A DNA stretch of 64,000 bases from Clostridia bacterium (GTDB taxonomy: Bacteria; Bacillota; Clostridia; Christensenellales; Aristaeellaceae): NCBI GenBank assembly GCA_017534885.1, contig JAFXVR010000020.1, positions 62,001 to 126,000 of the forward strand, read 5' to 3'. Both the position numbers and the translations under genes were made by a program. The notes below the pieces were generated by a model that saw only the letters and a list, made by a program, of their open reading frames with translations, made no database searches and was not told the DNA's origin. This document shows, in pieces, positions 50,166 to 63,576 of this stretch (positions are counted from its first letter, which is position 1; each line of letters opens with the position of its first letter).

Positions 50166-51599
50166 ATGGCTGTGCTGTGGATTCTGGCGGGGCTGCTCGG
50201 CGTCCTCCTCATCCTGCTGGCCGCGGCCCTCGTGCGCACCCTGCGGCTTCAGCCGAAGCGCTCGGAATATCAGCCGACTGATCCGGAGGCGGAAGCCCGT
50301 CCCCTGGCCGAAAAGCTGGCGCAGATGGTGCGGTATGAGACCGTCTCCGTGCCCGGGAAGGACCAACGGGAGAAGTTCCTCGGCTTTCACCGCCTGCTGG
50401 AGACGCTCTTTCCGCTGACGCATCAGCATCTGGAGAAGACGGAGATCGACGGCAATCTGCTCTTTTGCTGGAAGGGTCTCTCCTCCGAGCGCCCGCTGGT
50501 GCTGATGAGCCATCAGGACGTGGTGCCCGCGGAGGGCGAGTGGCTGCACGGCCCCTTTTCCGGCGACATCGCGGACGGCAAGGTCTGGGGCCGGGGCGCG
50601 TCGGACACCAAGTGCTCGGTCATGGCCTTCTTTGAGGCGGTGGAACAGCTGCTGAAGGAGGGCTTTGTCCCGCCCCAGGACGTGTACCTCTCCTCCTCCT
50701 GCACCGAGGAATGGGCCGGCGACGGCTGCCCCAAGCTGGTGGCGGAGATGAAGCGCCGCGGCGTGAAGCCCTTCCTGGTGGTGGACGAGGGCGGCGGCAT
50801 TATCACCGAGCCCATCGGCGGCATCCCGGGCAATTTTGCCATGCTCGGCGTGTTTGAAAAGGGCAAGGCGGACGTGGTTTTCACCGCCCGCTCCAACGGC
50901 GGTCACGCCTCCACCCCGCGCAAGGGCTCGCCCCTGGCCCGTCTGGCGGACTTCGCCCACCGGGTGGAACACCGCGATCCCTTCAAACATCGTCTGCCAA
51001 AGGAGGTCGCCGCCATGTTTGAAGCGCTGGCCCCCTACGCCAGTTTCCCCCTGCGCTATGTCTTCGGCAACCTGTGGCTTTTCCGGCCCGTGCTGCTGCG
51101 CGTCCTGCCCCTGATCAGCGCCCAGGCCGGCGCCATGATCCGCACCACCATCGCCTTCACCATGGCCAAAGGGTCTGATGCCTTCAACGTGCTGCCCCAG
51201 GAGGCCAGCCTCGGCGCAAACCTGCGCTTCATCCCCCATCAGGGCATGGACGAGAGCCTTGCGCTGCTGAAAAAGCTGGCCGCCCGCTACAATCTGGACA
51301 TGGAGGTGCGCCAGGCCACCGATTACACCGCCCCCTGCGACATCACCGGCGAGGCCTTCCGCCTGGTGGCCGGCACCGTGGCCGAGGTCTTCCCCGGCTG
51401 CCCGGTCAGTCCCTACGTGATGACCGGCGCCACCGACAGCCGCTTCTACCAGGAAATCTGCCCCAGCGTGGTGCGCTTTGCCCCCGTGATCTACGGCCCC
51501 GAGCAGATGCGCGGCATGCACGGTCTGAATGAAAACATCGGGTACAGCTGCCTGCCCGGGGCGGTGAGGTTCTACCAGGCGCTGATCCGGAAGATGTAA
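50166..51599 (+). CDS. membrane-tethered M20-family metallopeptidase
   Basis: 477 residues. An N-terminal hydrophobic helix (about 3-24) tethers the enzyme. The M20/M25/M40 catalytic fold is shown by LVLMSHQDVVPAEGEW (metal His/Asp), GRGASDTKCSVMAFF, and CTEEWAGDG with the catalytic Glu pair. The lid domain has SNGGHASTPRKGS. M20 enzymes cut dipeptides, N-acyl amino acids or related amides. The start lies 2 bases after the stop of the second membrane gene, so the enzyme probably acts on the compound the two membrane proteins move, either before or after transport. Confidence 0.9.
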   Translation: MAVLWILAGLLGVLLILLAAALVRTLRLQPKRSEYQPTDPEAEARPLAEKLAQMVRYETVSVPGKDQREKFLGFHRLLETLFPLTHQHLEKTEIDGNLLFCWKGLSSERPLVLMSHQDVVPAEGEWLHGPFSGDIADGKVWGRGASDTKCSVMAFFEAVEQLLKEGFVPPQDVYLSSSCTEEWAGDGCPKLVAEMKRRGVKPFLVVDEGGGIITEPIGGIPGNFAMLGVFEKGKADVVFTARSNGGHASTPRKGSPLARLADFAHRVEHRDPFKHRLPKEVAAMFEALAPYASFPLRYVFGNLWLFRPVLLRVLPLISAQAGAMIRTTIAFTMAKGSDAFNVLPQEASLGANLRFIPHQGMDESLALLKKLAARYNLDMEVRQATDYTAPCDITGEAFRLVAGTVAEVFPGCPVSPYVMTGATDSRFYQEICPSVVRFAPVIYGPEQMRGMHGLNENIGYSCLPGAVRFYQALIRKM

Positions 51600-51661
51600 C
51601 CCCGCCCGGCCGCCTGATTCCTGCTGTGCATTTCTCTTCACTCTTTTTCCGGATTTTCCAT

Positions 51662-51690
51662 TTGACTTTCACCCTGTTACCCATTATAAT
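51662..51690 (+). promoter_or_regulatory. promoter of PFOR
   Basis: TTGACT (51662-51667), 17-base spacer and a perfect TATAAT (51685-51690). It leaves a leader of about 145 bases with GC-rich complementary stretches (TTCCCC...GGGGAA near 51750-51778) before the ATG at 51842. Confidence 0.85.
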
Positions 51691-51841
51691 GAATCTGTAC
51701 ACATGGCAGACCGTTGCAGACCTTTGTTGGCGTGCGCGCTCCTTTCCCCGCAGGGAGCCGCGGAACCGCAGGGGAACGGCGATGCCGTGATGTGGCACCC
51801 GCCGTTTTCATGCGGCAGTAATCGACCGGAGGAGGTTCCAC

Positions 51842-55384
<3,543 letters not shown>

Positions 55385-55437
55385 TGAACCAAAAGCCCCG
55401 GGGAGGAAGCGCCGAGCCTCCTCCCCCGGGATCAGGC

Positions 55438-55477
55438 AAGCGTCTTCCGTGCCCTCGGGTGCGGGAGGCGCTTTCTG
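55438..55477 (+). terminator. terminator of PFOR
   Basis: A long stem (AAGCGTCTTCCGTGCC with GGTGCGGGAGGCGCTT, several G-T pairs) and CTCG loop, followed by TTTCTG. A second GC-rich hairpin (CCCCGGGGAGG / CCTCCTCCCCCGGG at 55396-55430) lies just before it. Confidence 0.75.
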
Positions 55478-55505
55478 CATTATCCTCAGCGGCGAAAAAA
55501 AGTTC

Positions 55506-55534
55506 TTGACAAACCATCCCGATCTGCATATAAT
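55506..55534 (+). promoter_or_regulatory. perfect consensus promoter of the tRNA gene
   Basis: TTGACA (55506-55511), 17-base spacer and TATAAT (55529-55534), 28 bases before the tRNA. Confidence 0.9.
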
Positions 55535-55562
55535 AACATCGTTGCCCCGGTTCGGGCAATAT

Positions 55563-55638
55563 GCACCATTAGCTCAGTTGGTAGAGCACCTGACTCTTAA
55601 TCAGGGTGTCTAGGGTTCGAGTCCCTAATGGTGTACCA
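55563..55638 (+). tRNA. tRNA-Lys (anticodon CTT)
   Basis: 76 bases including an encoded CCA. The acceptor arms GCACCAT and ATGGTGT pair (one G-T), the D-arm is GCTCAGTTGGTAGAGC, the anticodon stem CCTGA/TCAGG encloses CTCTTAA with CTT at 55596-55598, and the T-arm is TAGGGTTCGAGTCCCTA. The discriminator base is A. It has its own promoter and terminator. Confidence 0.97.
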
Positions 55639-55646
55639 CCTGAAAG

Positions 55647-55680
55647 CCTTGCAGATCACGATCTGCAGGGTTTTCTTTTT
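55647..55680 (+). terminator. terminator of the tRNA gene
   Basis: CCTTGCAGAT (55647-55656) pairs with ATCTGCAGGG (55661-55670, one G-T pair), followed by TTTTCTTTTT. Confidence 0.9.
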
Positions 55681-55725
55681 GCTTCCGCAAAGCCATGGAA
55701 CCTGCATGCCGGCCCTTGTTTCCGC

Positions 55726-55753
55726 TTGACAAAACCCCCTGCGCGTGTATAAT
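55726..55753 (+). promoter_or_regulatory. promoter of the Fe3+/2-AEP-type ABC operon
   Basis: Perfect TTGACA (55726-55731) and TATAAT (55748-55753), 16 bases apart, about 38 bases before the start. Confidence 0.88.
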
Positions 55754-55791
55754 GAAATCAGCAACAAAAACATCATAAGGAGGTATCCGTT

Positions 55792-56787
55792 GTGAAAAGA
55801 TTCGTTGCGTTGGTGCTGACCGTGATCATGGTGCTGTCTGTGGCCTGCGTCGTCTCGGCGGAAGGTCCCAAGGGCAAGGTCATGCTGTATTCCTCCATGC
55901 AGGAAGCGCAGCTGCAGGCCATCGAGCAGGCGTTTGAGGCCAAGTATCCCGGTGTGGATATGGAGTACTACTACGCCGGCGGCGGCAAGCTGGTCACCAA
56001 GATGACCACCGAGGCCCAGGACGGCGGCCAGATCGCCAGCGACCTGGTGTGGCTCGGCGATCCCTCTGACTACGAGGTGTTCAAGGCCAACGGCTGGCTG
56101 CAGCCCTACGTCTCCCCCGAGACCGAGCACATTGCCAAGGAATACATGGATGCCGAGGGCTACTACACCGCCGGCCGTCTGGTGACCATGGGCATCGCCT
56201 GGTTCATCGGCGTGGACGAAGAGGACGCGCCCAAGACCTGGAACGATCTGCTGGATCCCAAGTGGAAGAATCAGATCATCATGACCGACCCCGCCCAGGC
56301 TTCCACCACCAAGTACTGGATGGCCGCCATGATGCAGAGCGAGAAGTACGGCCCCGCATACTTCGAGAAGCTGCGGGACAACGGCGTGGAGCTGGAGAGC
56401 GGCACCACCGCGACCCATAACCGCGTGGCGGACGCCTCCTATCAGGTGGGCATCTGCCTGGACTATGTGTCCGCCAACCTGATCGCCGAGGGCTCCCCCA
56501 TGGCGTTCCACTACACCACCGAGGACGTCATCACCATGACCAGCCCCATCGCCATCATCAAGGGCTGCGCCAACCTGGACAACGCTCAGCTGCTCATGGA
56601 CTTCATCCTCTCCAAGGAAGGCCAGGAAGTGCTGGTGGCCAACAATCTGGTTTCCGTGCGTGACGACGTGGAGATGAAGGTGGATACCTCTGCCATCGCC
56701 GCCATCAACATGCCGGTGGACTACACCGAGCTGGGCGAAAACCTGCAGAACTATCTGAACGAATTCAACCGGATCTTCGGCAAGTAA
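55792..56787 (+). CDS. ABC transporter, iron/2-aminoethylphosphonate-type substrate-binding protein
   Basis: 331 residues, starting with GTG at 55792 behind AAGGAGG. After a signal peptide (cut near VSA/EG; no lipobox in the proper form) comes a family 1 extracellular binding fold of the ferric/2-AEP/thiamine kind: KVMLYSSMQEAQLQAIEQAFEAKYPG at the start, LVWLGDPSDYEVF, and APKTWNDLLDPKWKNQIIMTDPAQASTTKYWM in the hinge. SPIAIIKGCANLDNAQLLMDFILSKEGQE is the usual C-terminal segment. Iron, an organophosphonate or a polyamine-like ligand are all possible. The rest of the importer follows; a hairpin lies between. Confidence 0.9.
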   Translation: MKRFVALVLTVIMVLSVACVVSAEGPKGKVMLYSSMQEAQLQAIEQAFEAKYPGVDMEYYYAGGGKLVTKMTTEAQDGGQIASDLVWLGDPSDYEVFKANGWLQPYVSPETEHIAKEYMDAEGYYTAGRLVTMGIAWFIGVDEEDAPKTWNDLLDPKWKNQIIMTDPAQASTTKYWMAAMMQSEKYGPAYFEKLRDNGVELESGTTATHNRVADASYQVGICLDYVSANLIAEGSPMAFHYTTEDVITMTSPIAIIKGCANLDNAQLLMDFILSKEGQEVLVANNLVSVRDDVEMKVDTSAIAAINMPVDYTELGENLQNYLNEFNRIFGK

Positions 56788-56800
56788 GCCCTGATCCGCG

Positions 56801-56841
56801 ACGGGCATGCCTGTTTTCCGAAACGGACATGCCCGTTTTTT
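56801..56841 (+). terminator. terminator or attenuator after the binding protein
   Basis: ACGGGCATG (56801-56809) pairs with CATGCCCGT (56828-56836), with a further inner stem, followed by TTTTT. It should make the binding protein transcript more abundant than that of the membrane parts. Confidence 0.88.
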
Positions 56842-56877
56842 CAGCAATCAAACAGTCAGCCGTAAGGAGAATGATCT

Positions 56878-57959
<1,082 letters not shown>

Positions 57960-57963
<4 letters not shown>

Positions 57964-59684
57964 AGAAGATAGGCGGTGTCAGCGCTGAACTGGCGGCGGT
58001 CGACGGACGCAAGCGTCTGAACATGGACAAGGTGATGACGGCGGTCTGCTTCGTACTGCTGATGATCATTGTGGTCATCCCCATTGTGATGATCATATAC
58101 AACGCCTTCTTCTATGAAGGCAAGCTGGAAGTCGGCATGTTCGTGGAGCAGCTCACGGAGCCCAACAATCTGGGCGCCATGTGGAACACGCTCAAAATCG
58201 CCATTTTCACCACCATCTTAGGCACCATCATGGGCGTGTTCTACGCCTGGCTGCTGGGCCGCAGCGATATCCCGGCCAAGGGCCTGATGCGCGCGCTGTT
58301 CAACATCCCCTACATGTTCCCGCCCTTCCTGGGCGCCATGGCCTGGGATATGATGTTCAACGGCCGCAGCGGCTACATCAACAAGTGGCTGGTGAATCTC
58401 TTCGGCCTGAGCTCCATGCCCATCAACATCAACTCCGTGGGCGGCATCGTGTTTGTAGAAGTCAGCTATTACTTCCCCTTCGTGTTCATGCAGGTGGTTT
58501 CCGCCCTGGAGCGCATGGACCCGACGCTGGAGGAATCCGCCCGCATCGCCGGGGCCAAGCAGCGCCAGGTGATCTGGAAAATCACCCTGCCCCTGGTCAA
58601 GCCGGCCATTTCCGCCGGCGCGCTGCTGATCCTCACCACCTCCCTGGCGCACTTCGGCGTCCCGGCTATCTTGGGCTACGCCAAGCGCATCTATACCCTG
58701 CCCACCCGCATCTATGAGGTCATCTACAATTCAGGCGGCTCCTTCGACGGCATCCGCCAGGGCGCGGCCATCTCCGTCATGCTGGTGGTCGTGGTGGCCC
58801 TGGCCCTGATCCTGCAGAACCGCATTCTCTCCTCCGGCAGTTACGATATCATCAAGGGCAAATCAATGCGCCCCACGCTCATCAAGCTGCGCGGCGCCAA
58901 GATTCCGCTCTTCCTGCTGGCGATCTTCACCCTGGTGATGATCGTGATCGTGCCCCTGGTGATGATCGTGCTGATCTCCTTCCTCAAAGCCTACGGTCTG
59001 CCGCTGGAATTCAAGAATTTCACCTTCGCCCAGTATGAGAAGGTGTTCAGCGCCAACGGCACCATCGCCTCCATCCGCAACTCCCTGTTCGTGTCCATCA
59101 CCGCGGGCATCATCTGTATGTTCCTGGGCACGCTGGTGGCGTATGTGGTGCAGAAGATCAAGCCCAAGGGCAAGGGGGTGCTGGAGGTCATCTCCATGCT
59201 TCCCTACGCCATACCCGGCACGGTGCTGTCCATCGGCGTCATCCTGGCCTGGAGCGGACGCATCGCCGGCATCAACCTGTACAACACCATCTGGATCATC
59301 CTGGTGGCTTATCTGGCCCGGTATCTGTCCTTCAGCATGAAGACCTCCTCGGCCGCGCTGCTGCAGGTGCATTCCTCCCTGGAGGAGGCGGCCCGCGTGT
59401 GCGGCGCCAGCCATACCGAGGGTCTGGCGGACATCACCCTGCCCCTGATCCGGCCCGCCATGGTATCCGGCTTCTTCCTCATCTTCCTGCCGGCCATGCG
59501 CGAGGTCACCACGTCCATCCTGCTGTACGGCCCCTACACGCGCACCTTGGGCGTGCAGATCTACTCCCTTCGCGATGCCGGCATGATTCCGCAGGCCGCC
59601 GCCCTGGCCACGGTCGCCATCGGCATCATCATTGTGCTGAACACCATCGTCACCAAGCTGACGAAGGATAAGAAGGGGGTTTGA
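57960..59684 (+). CDS. ABC transporter permease, two domains fused
   Basis: 574 residues, about twelve transmembrane helices in two BPD_transp_1 halves, as in the FbpB/SfuB type. Each half has its EAA coupling loop: EESARIAGAKQRQVIWKITLPLVKPA (about 195-220) and EEAARVCGASHTEGLADITLPLIRPA (about 475-500). A soluble N-terminal stretch of 20 residues precedes helix one (VMTAVCFVLLMIIVVIPIVMI). One protein thus supplies both membrane halves and could bind two different ATPases. Start and stop are tightly joined to the flanking ATPase genes (four-base overlap, three-base gap). Confidence 0.95.
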
Positions 59685-59687
59685 GCG

Positions 59688-60800
<1,113 letters not shown>

Positions 60801-60834
60801 CGCTTCCTGTCATCAGCCTGAACAGTCCATCCCC

Positions 60835-60869
60835 GCCTGCCAGCCTCCCCGTCCGCTGGCAGGCGTTTT
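60835..60869 (+). terminator. rho-independent terminator
   Basis: GCCTGCCAGC (60835-60844) pairs perfectly with GCTGGCAGGC (60855-60864), followed by GTTTTG. Confidence 0.88.
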
Positions 60870-60920
60870 GAACGCCCGGACGCTGGGGGGGGGCTCCCCC
60901 TCTTTTTTCTCTCCGCACTA

Positions 60921-60951
60921 TTGACTTAGAGTCAGCTTGAAGGGTTATCAT
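60921..60951 (+). promoter_or_regulatory. MerR/NmlR-type promoter of the iron ADH gene
   Basis: TTGACT (60921-60926) and TATCAT (60946-60951) are 19 bases apart. The spacer carries CTTAGAGTCAGCTTGAAG (60925-60942), a partial dyad close to the CTTGGAGTnAACTCCAAG-type operators known for NmlR/AdhR-like MerR regulators that answer to aldehydes. The regulator itself is not in view. Confidence 0.7.
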
Positions 60952-61065
60952 AGATCATACCCCTTATGCAGTCATACTCCCCCACCCCTGACCGACCCGC
61001 GGGAACGGAAAATGCAGCGGCTTCCGCTTCCGGACGCGCCGTCGCCGCACGGCACGAGGCTTGTG

Positions 61066-62244
61066 ATGTTCGATTTCAAATACTTCACCCCCACCAAAGT
61101 CCTCTTCGGCAGGGGCGCTGAGACAAAGGCGGCGGAGATGATCCGGGCCTTCGGCGGAACAAAGGTACTGGTGCATTACGGCAAGGGCAGCGTGATCCGC
61201 TCCGGGCTGCTGCAGCGGGTGACGAACCAGCTGACGGAGGCCGGCATTCCCTTTGTCACCCTGGGCGGCGCGGTGCCGAATCCCCGGCTGAGCCTGGTGT
61301 ACGAGGGTATTGCGCTGTGCAGGAAGGAGGGCGTTGATTTCCTGCTGGCCGTGGGCGGCGGCAGCGCCATCGATTCCGCCAAGGCCATCGGCTACGGCGT
61401 GGCCAACGAGGGCGACGTCTGGGACTTCTATGAGGGCAGGCGCAAGCCCGCCGCCTGCCTGCCCCTGGGCGTCATCCTGACCCTCGCGGCCACGGGCAGC
61501 GAGATGAGCGACTCCTCCGTGATCACCAAAGAGGAGGGGCTGGTCAAGCGCGGCTGCAACACCGACCTGTGCAGGCCAAAGTTCGCCCTGATGAACCCCG
61601 AGCTCACCATGACCGTGTCCGCCTACCAGACGGCCTGCGGCTGCTCGGACATCATGATGCACACCATGGAGCGCTACTTCACAAACGGCGGGAACATGGA
61701 GATCACCGACGCCCTGGCGGAAGGCCTGCTGCGCACCGTGATGGCCAAGGCGGAGATCCTCGCCAAAAACCCCGCCGACTACGATGCCCGGGCCGAGGTC
61801 ATGTGGGCGGGCAGCCTGTCCCACAACGGCCTGACGGGCTGCGGAAGCTGCGGCGGCGACTGGATGACCCACAAGCTGGAGCACGAGCTGGGCGGCTTGT
61901 ATGACGTAGCCCACGGCGCGGGGCTCACCGCCATCTGGGGGAGCTGGGCCAGGTATGTATACCGGGACTGCCTGCCGCGCTTCAGGCGCTTTGCCGTCCA
62001 TGTGATGGGCATCGCCCCCGACGGCACGGACGAGGAGATCGCCTTGCGGGGCATCGAGGCGCTGGAGGCCTTCTTCAGGCGCATCGGCATGCCCACCAGT
62101 CTGCGGGAGCTGGGCGTCAGCGCCACCGACGAAGACCTGCGCACCATGGCCCACAAGTGCGCGGTGGGCGTGAACGGCGGCCGGGGCTCGGCGAAATTCC
62201 TCCGTGAAGAAGACATGCTGGCCATTTTTGAGGCCAGCCGATGA
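61066..62244 (+). CDS. iron-containing alcohol dehydrogenase
   Basis: 392 residues from the ATG at 61066 (MFDFKYFTPTKVLFG), which has a GAGG before it and matches where relatives begin; an ATG at 61012 would add 18 residues. The family is the BdhA/YugJ kind of NAD(P)H-dependent alcohol dehydrogenase, which reduces aldehydes such as butanal, or acts in reverse. Motifs include LAVGGGSAIDSAKAI (dinucleotide site), TLAATGSEMSDSSVI, and metal ligands in QTACGCSDIMMHTMERYF and THKLEHELGGLYDVAHGAGL. The promoter suggests aldehyde control. No terminator is clear before element P3 downstream. Confidence 0.93.
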   Translation: MFDFKYFTPTKVLFGRGAETKAAEMIRAFGGTKVLVHYGKGSVIRSGLLQRVTNQLTEAGIPFVTLGGAVPNPRLSLVYEGIALCRKEGVDFLLAVGGGSAIDSAKAIGYGVANEGDVWDFYEGRRKPAACLPLGVILTLAATGSEMSDSSVITKEEGLVKRGCNTDLCRPKFALMNPELTMTVSAYQTACGCSDIMMHTMERYFTNGGNMEITDALAEGLLRTVMAKAEILAKNPADYDARAEVMWAGSLSHNGLTGCGSCGGDWMTHKLEHELGGLYDVAHGAGLTAIWGSWARYVYRDCLPRFRRFAVHVMGIAPDGTDEEIALRGIEALEAFFRRIGMPTSLRELGVSATDEDLRTMAHKCAVGVNGGRGSAKFLREEDMLAIFEASR

Positions 62245-62308
62245 AGGAAAGGCTGTGCTGCCCGGCGCTGCCTGATGCTTTCTGCTCAATTTGGGATGTT
62301 ATTTCATG

Positions 62309-62416
62309 CAGGGGGTTTCGCGCCTGCGGGCGCGACCAGAGGCTTTCCGGTCGCCTCTGGACTCTTCGGCTGCATCCTCTGACAAGACTTATCAGTTTCG
62401 TTTGAGATCAGTATCA
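62309..62416. repeat. dispersed element P3, copy 2
   Basis: Aligns with 30873-30982, starting CAGGGGGTTTCGCGCCTGCGGGC and ending CAGTATC. The hairpin here is CCAGAGGC (62336-62343) with GCCTCTGG (62353-62360). It sits between the iron ADH and the DUF362 gene. Confidence 0.8.
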
Positions 62417-62436
62417 ACGCTGAAGGAGAATCGCAG

Positions 62437-63564
62437 ATGGAAAAGGCAAAGGTATTCTTTACGGACTTCCGCACCCGCCAGGGCGTGAGCCAGGGCATGA
62501 AGCTGCAGCGGCTGATCAGGCGGGCCGGCATCGGCGACATTGATTTTGAGGGCAAGTTTGTGGCCATCAAGATGCACTTCGGGGAGCTGGGCAACTTCGC
62601 CTACCTGCGGCCCAATTATGTGAAGGCCGTGGCGGATGTCATCAAAGAGCTGGGCGGCAAGCCCTTCCTGACGGACTGCAACACTCTCTATCCCGGCAGC
62701 CGGAAGAACGCGGTGGATCACCTGATGAACGCCGAAATCAACGGCTTCAACAGCGTCACCACCGGCTGCCACATCCTCATCGCCGACGGCCTGCGGGGCA
62801 CGGACGACGTGGAAGTGCCCGTGGTCAACGGCGAGTACTGCCAGACCGCCCTGATCGGCCGGGCGGTGATGGATGCGGACATCGTGATTTCCCTCAGCCA
62901 TTTCAAGGGGCACGAGGCCACCGGCTTCGGCGGCGCCATCAAGAACCTGGGCATGGGCTGCGGCAGCCGCGCCGGCAAAATGCACCAGCACAACGACGGC
63001 ACCCCCCGGGTGGACCGCGATCTGTGCCGGGGCTGCGGCCGCTGCGCCCGGGAGTGCGGCAGTGATGCCATCTCCTACGGGGAGGACCGCAAGGCCTTCA
63101 TCGACCCGGACGTCTGCAAGGGCTGCGGCCGCTGCATCGGCGCCTGCGCCTTCGACGCCATCAGCAATATCAACGAGAGCGCCGGGGAAATGCTCTGCTG
63201 CAAGATGGCCGAATACACCCAGGCCGTCTGCCACGGCCGCCCCTGCTTCCACATCAGCCTGATCATGGATGTCTCCCCCAACTGCGACTGCCACGACGAG
63301 AACGACGCGCCCATCCTGCCCAACCTGGGCATGCTCGCCTCCTTTGACCCCGTGGCGCTGGATCAGGCCTGCGCCGACCTCTGCCTGCAGGCGACGCCCA
63401 TCCGCAACAGCCAGCTGGGCGACAACCTGGCCAGGCCCGACTGGCATCACTACCACGACCATTTCAAGGACAACAATCCCGCCATCCACTGGAAGGAAAC
63501 CCTGGTTCACGGCGAGAAGATCGGCCTGGGCACCAGGGATTACGAGCTGATTGTGGTCAAATAA
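62437..63564 (+). CDS. DUF362 domain protein with two 4Fe-4S clusters
   Basis: 375 residues; the ATG follows GAAGGAG. The DUF362 fold opens with KVFFTDFRTRQGVSQGMKLQRLI, FEGKFVAIKMHFGELGNFAYLRP and GKPFLTDCNTLYPG. SHFKGHEATGFGGAIKNLGMGCGSRAGK is the characteristic glycine-rich centre. Two ferredoxin motifs follow: CRGCGRCARECG and CKGCGRCIGACA, each CxxCxxCxxxC. Further Cys/His residues (MLCCKM, CHGRPCFHIS, NCDCHDEN) add a possible third metal site. The family probably moves electrons in an unknown oxidoreductase; some DUF362 proteins reside beside pyruvate or hydrogen metabolism. It heads toward a Gfo/Idh gene 12 bases away. Confidence 0.9.
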   Translation: MEKAKVFFTDFRTRQGVSQGMKLQRLIRRAGIGDIDFEGKFVAIKMHFGELGNFAYLRPNYVKAVADVIKELGGKPFLTDCNTLYPGSRKNAVDHLMNAEINGFNSVTTGCHILIADGLRGTDDVEVPVVNGEYCQTALIGRAVMDADIVISLSHFKGHEATGFGGAIKNLGMGCGSRAGKMHQHNDGTPRVDRDLCRGCGRCARECGSDAISYGEDRKAFIDPDVCKGCGRCIGACAFDAISNINESAGEMLCCKMAEYTQAVCHGRPCFHISLIMDVSPNCDCHDENDAPILPNLGMLASFDPVALDQACADLCLQATPIRNSQLGDNLARPDWHHYHDHFKDNNPAIHWKETLVHGEKIGLGTRDYELIVVK

Positions 63565-63576
63565 CGGAGGTCAGAT

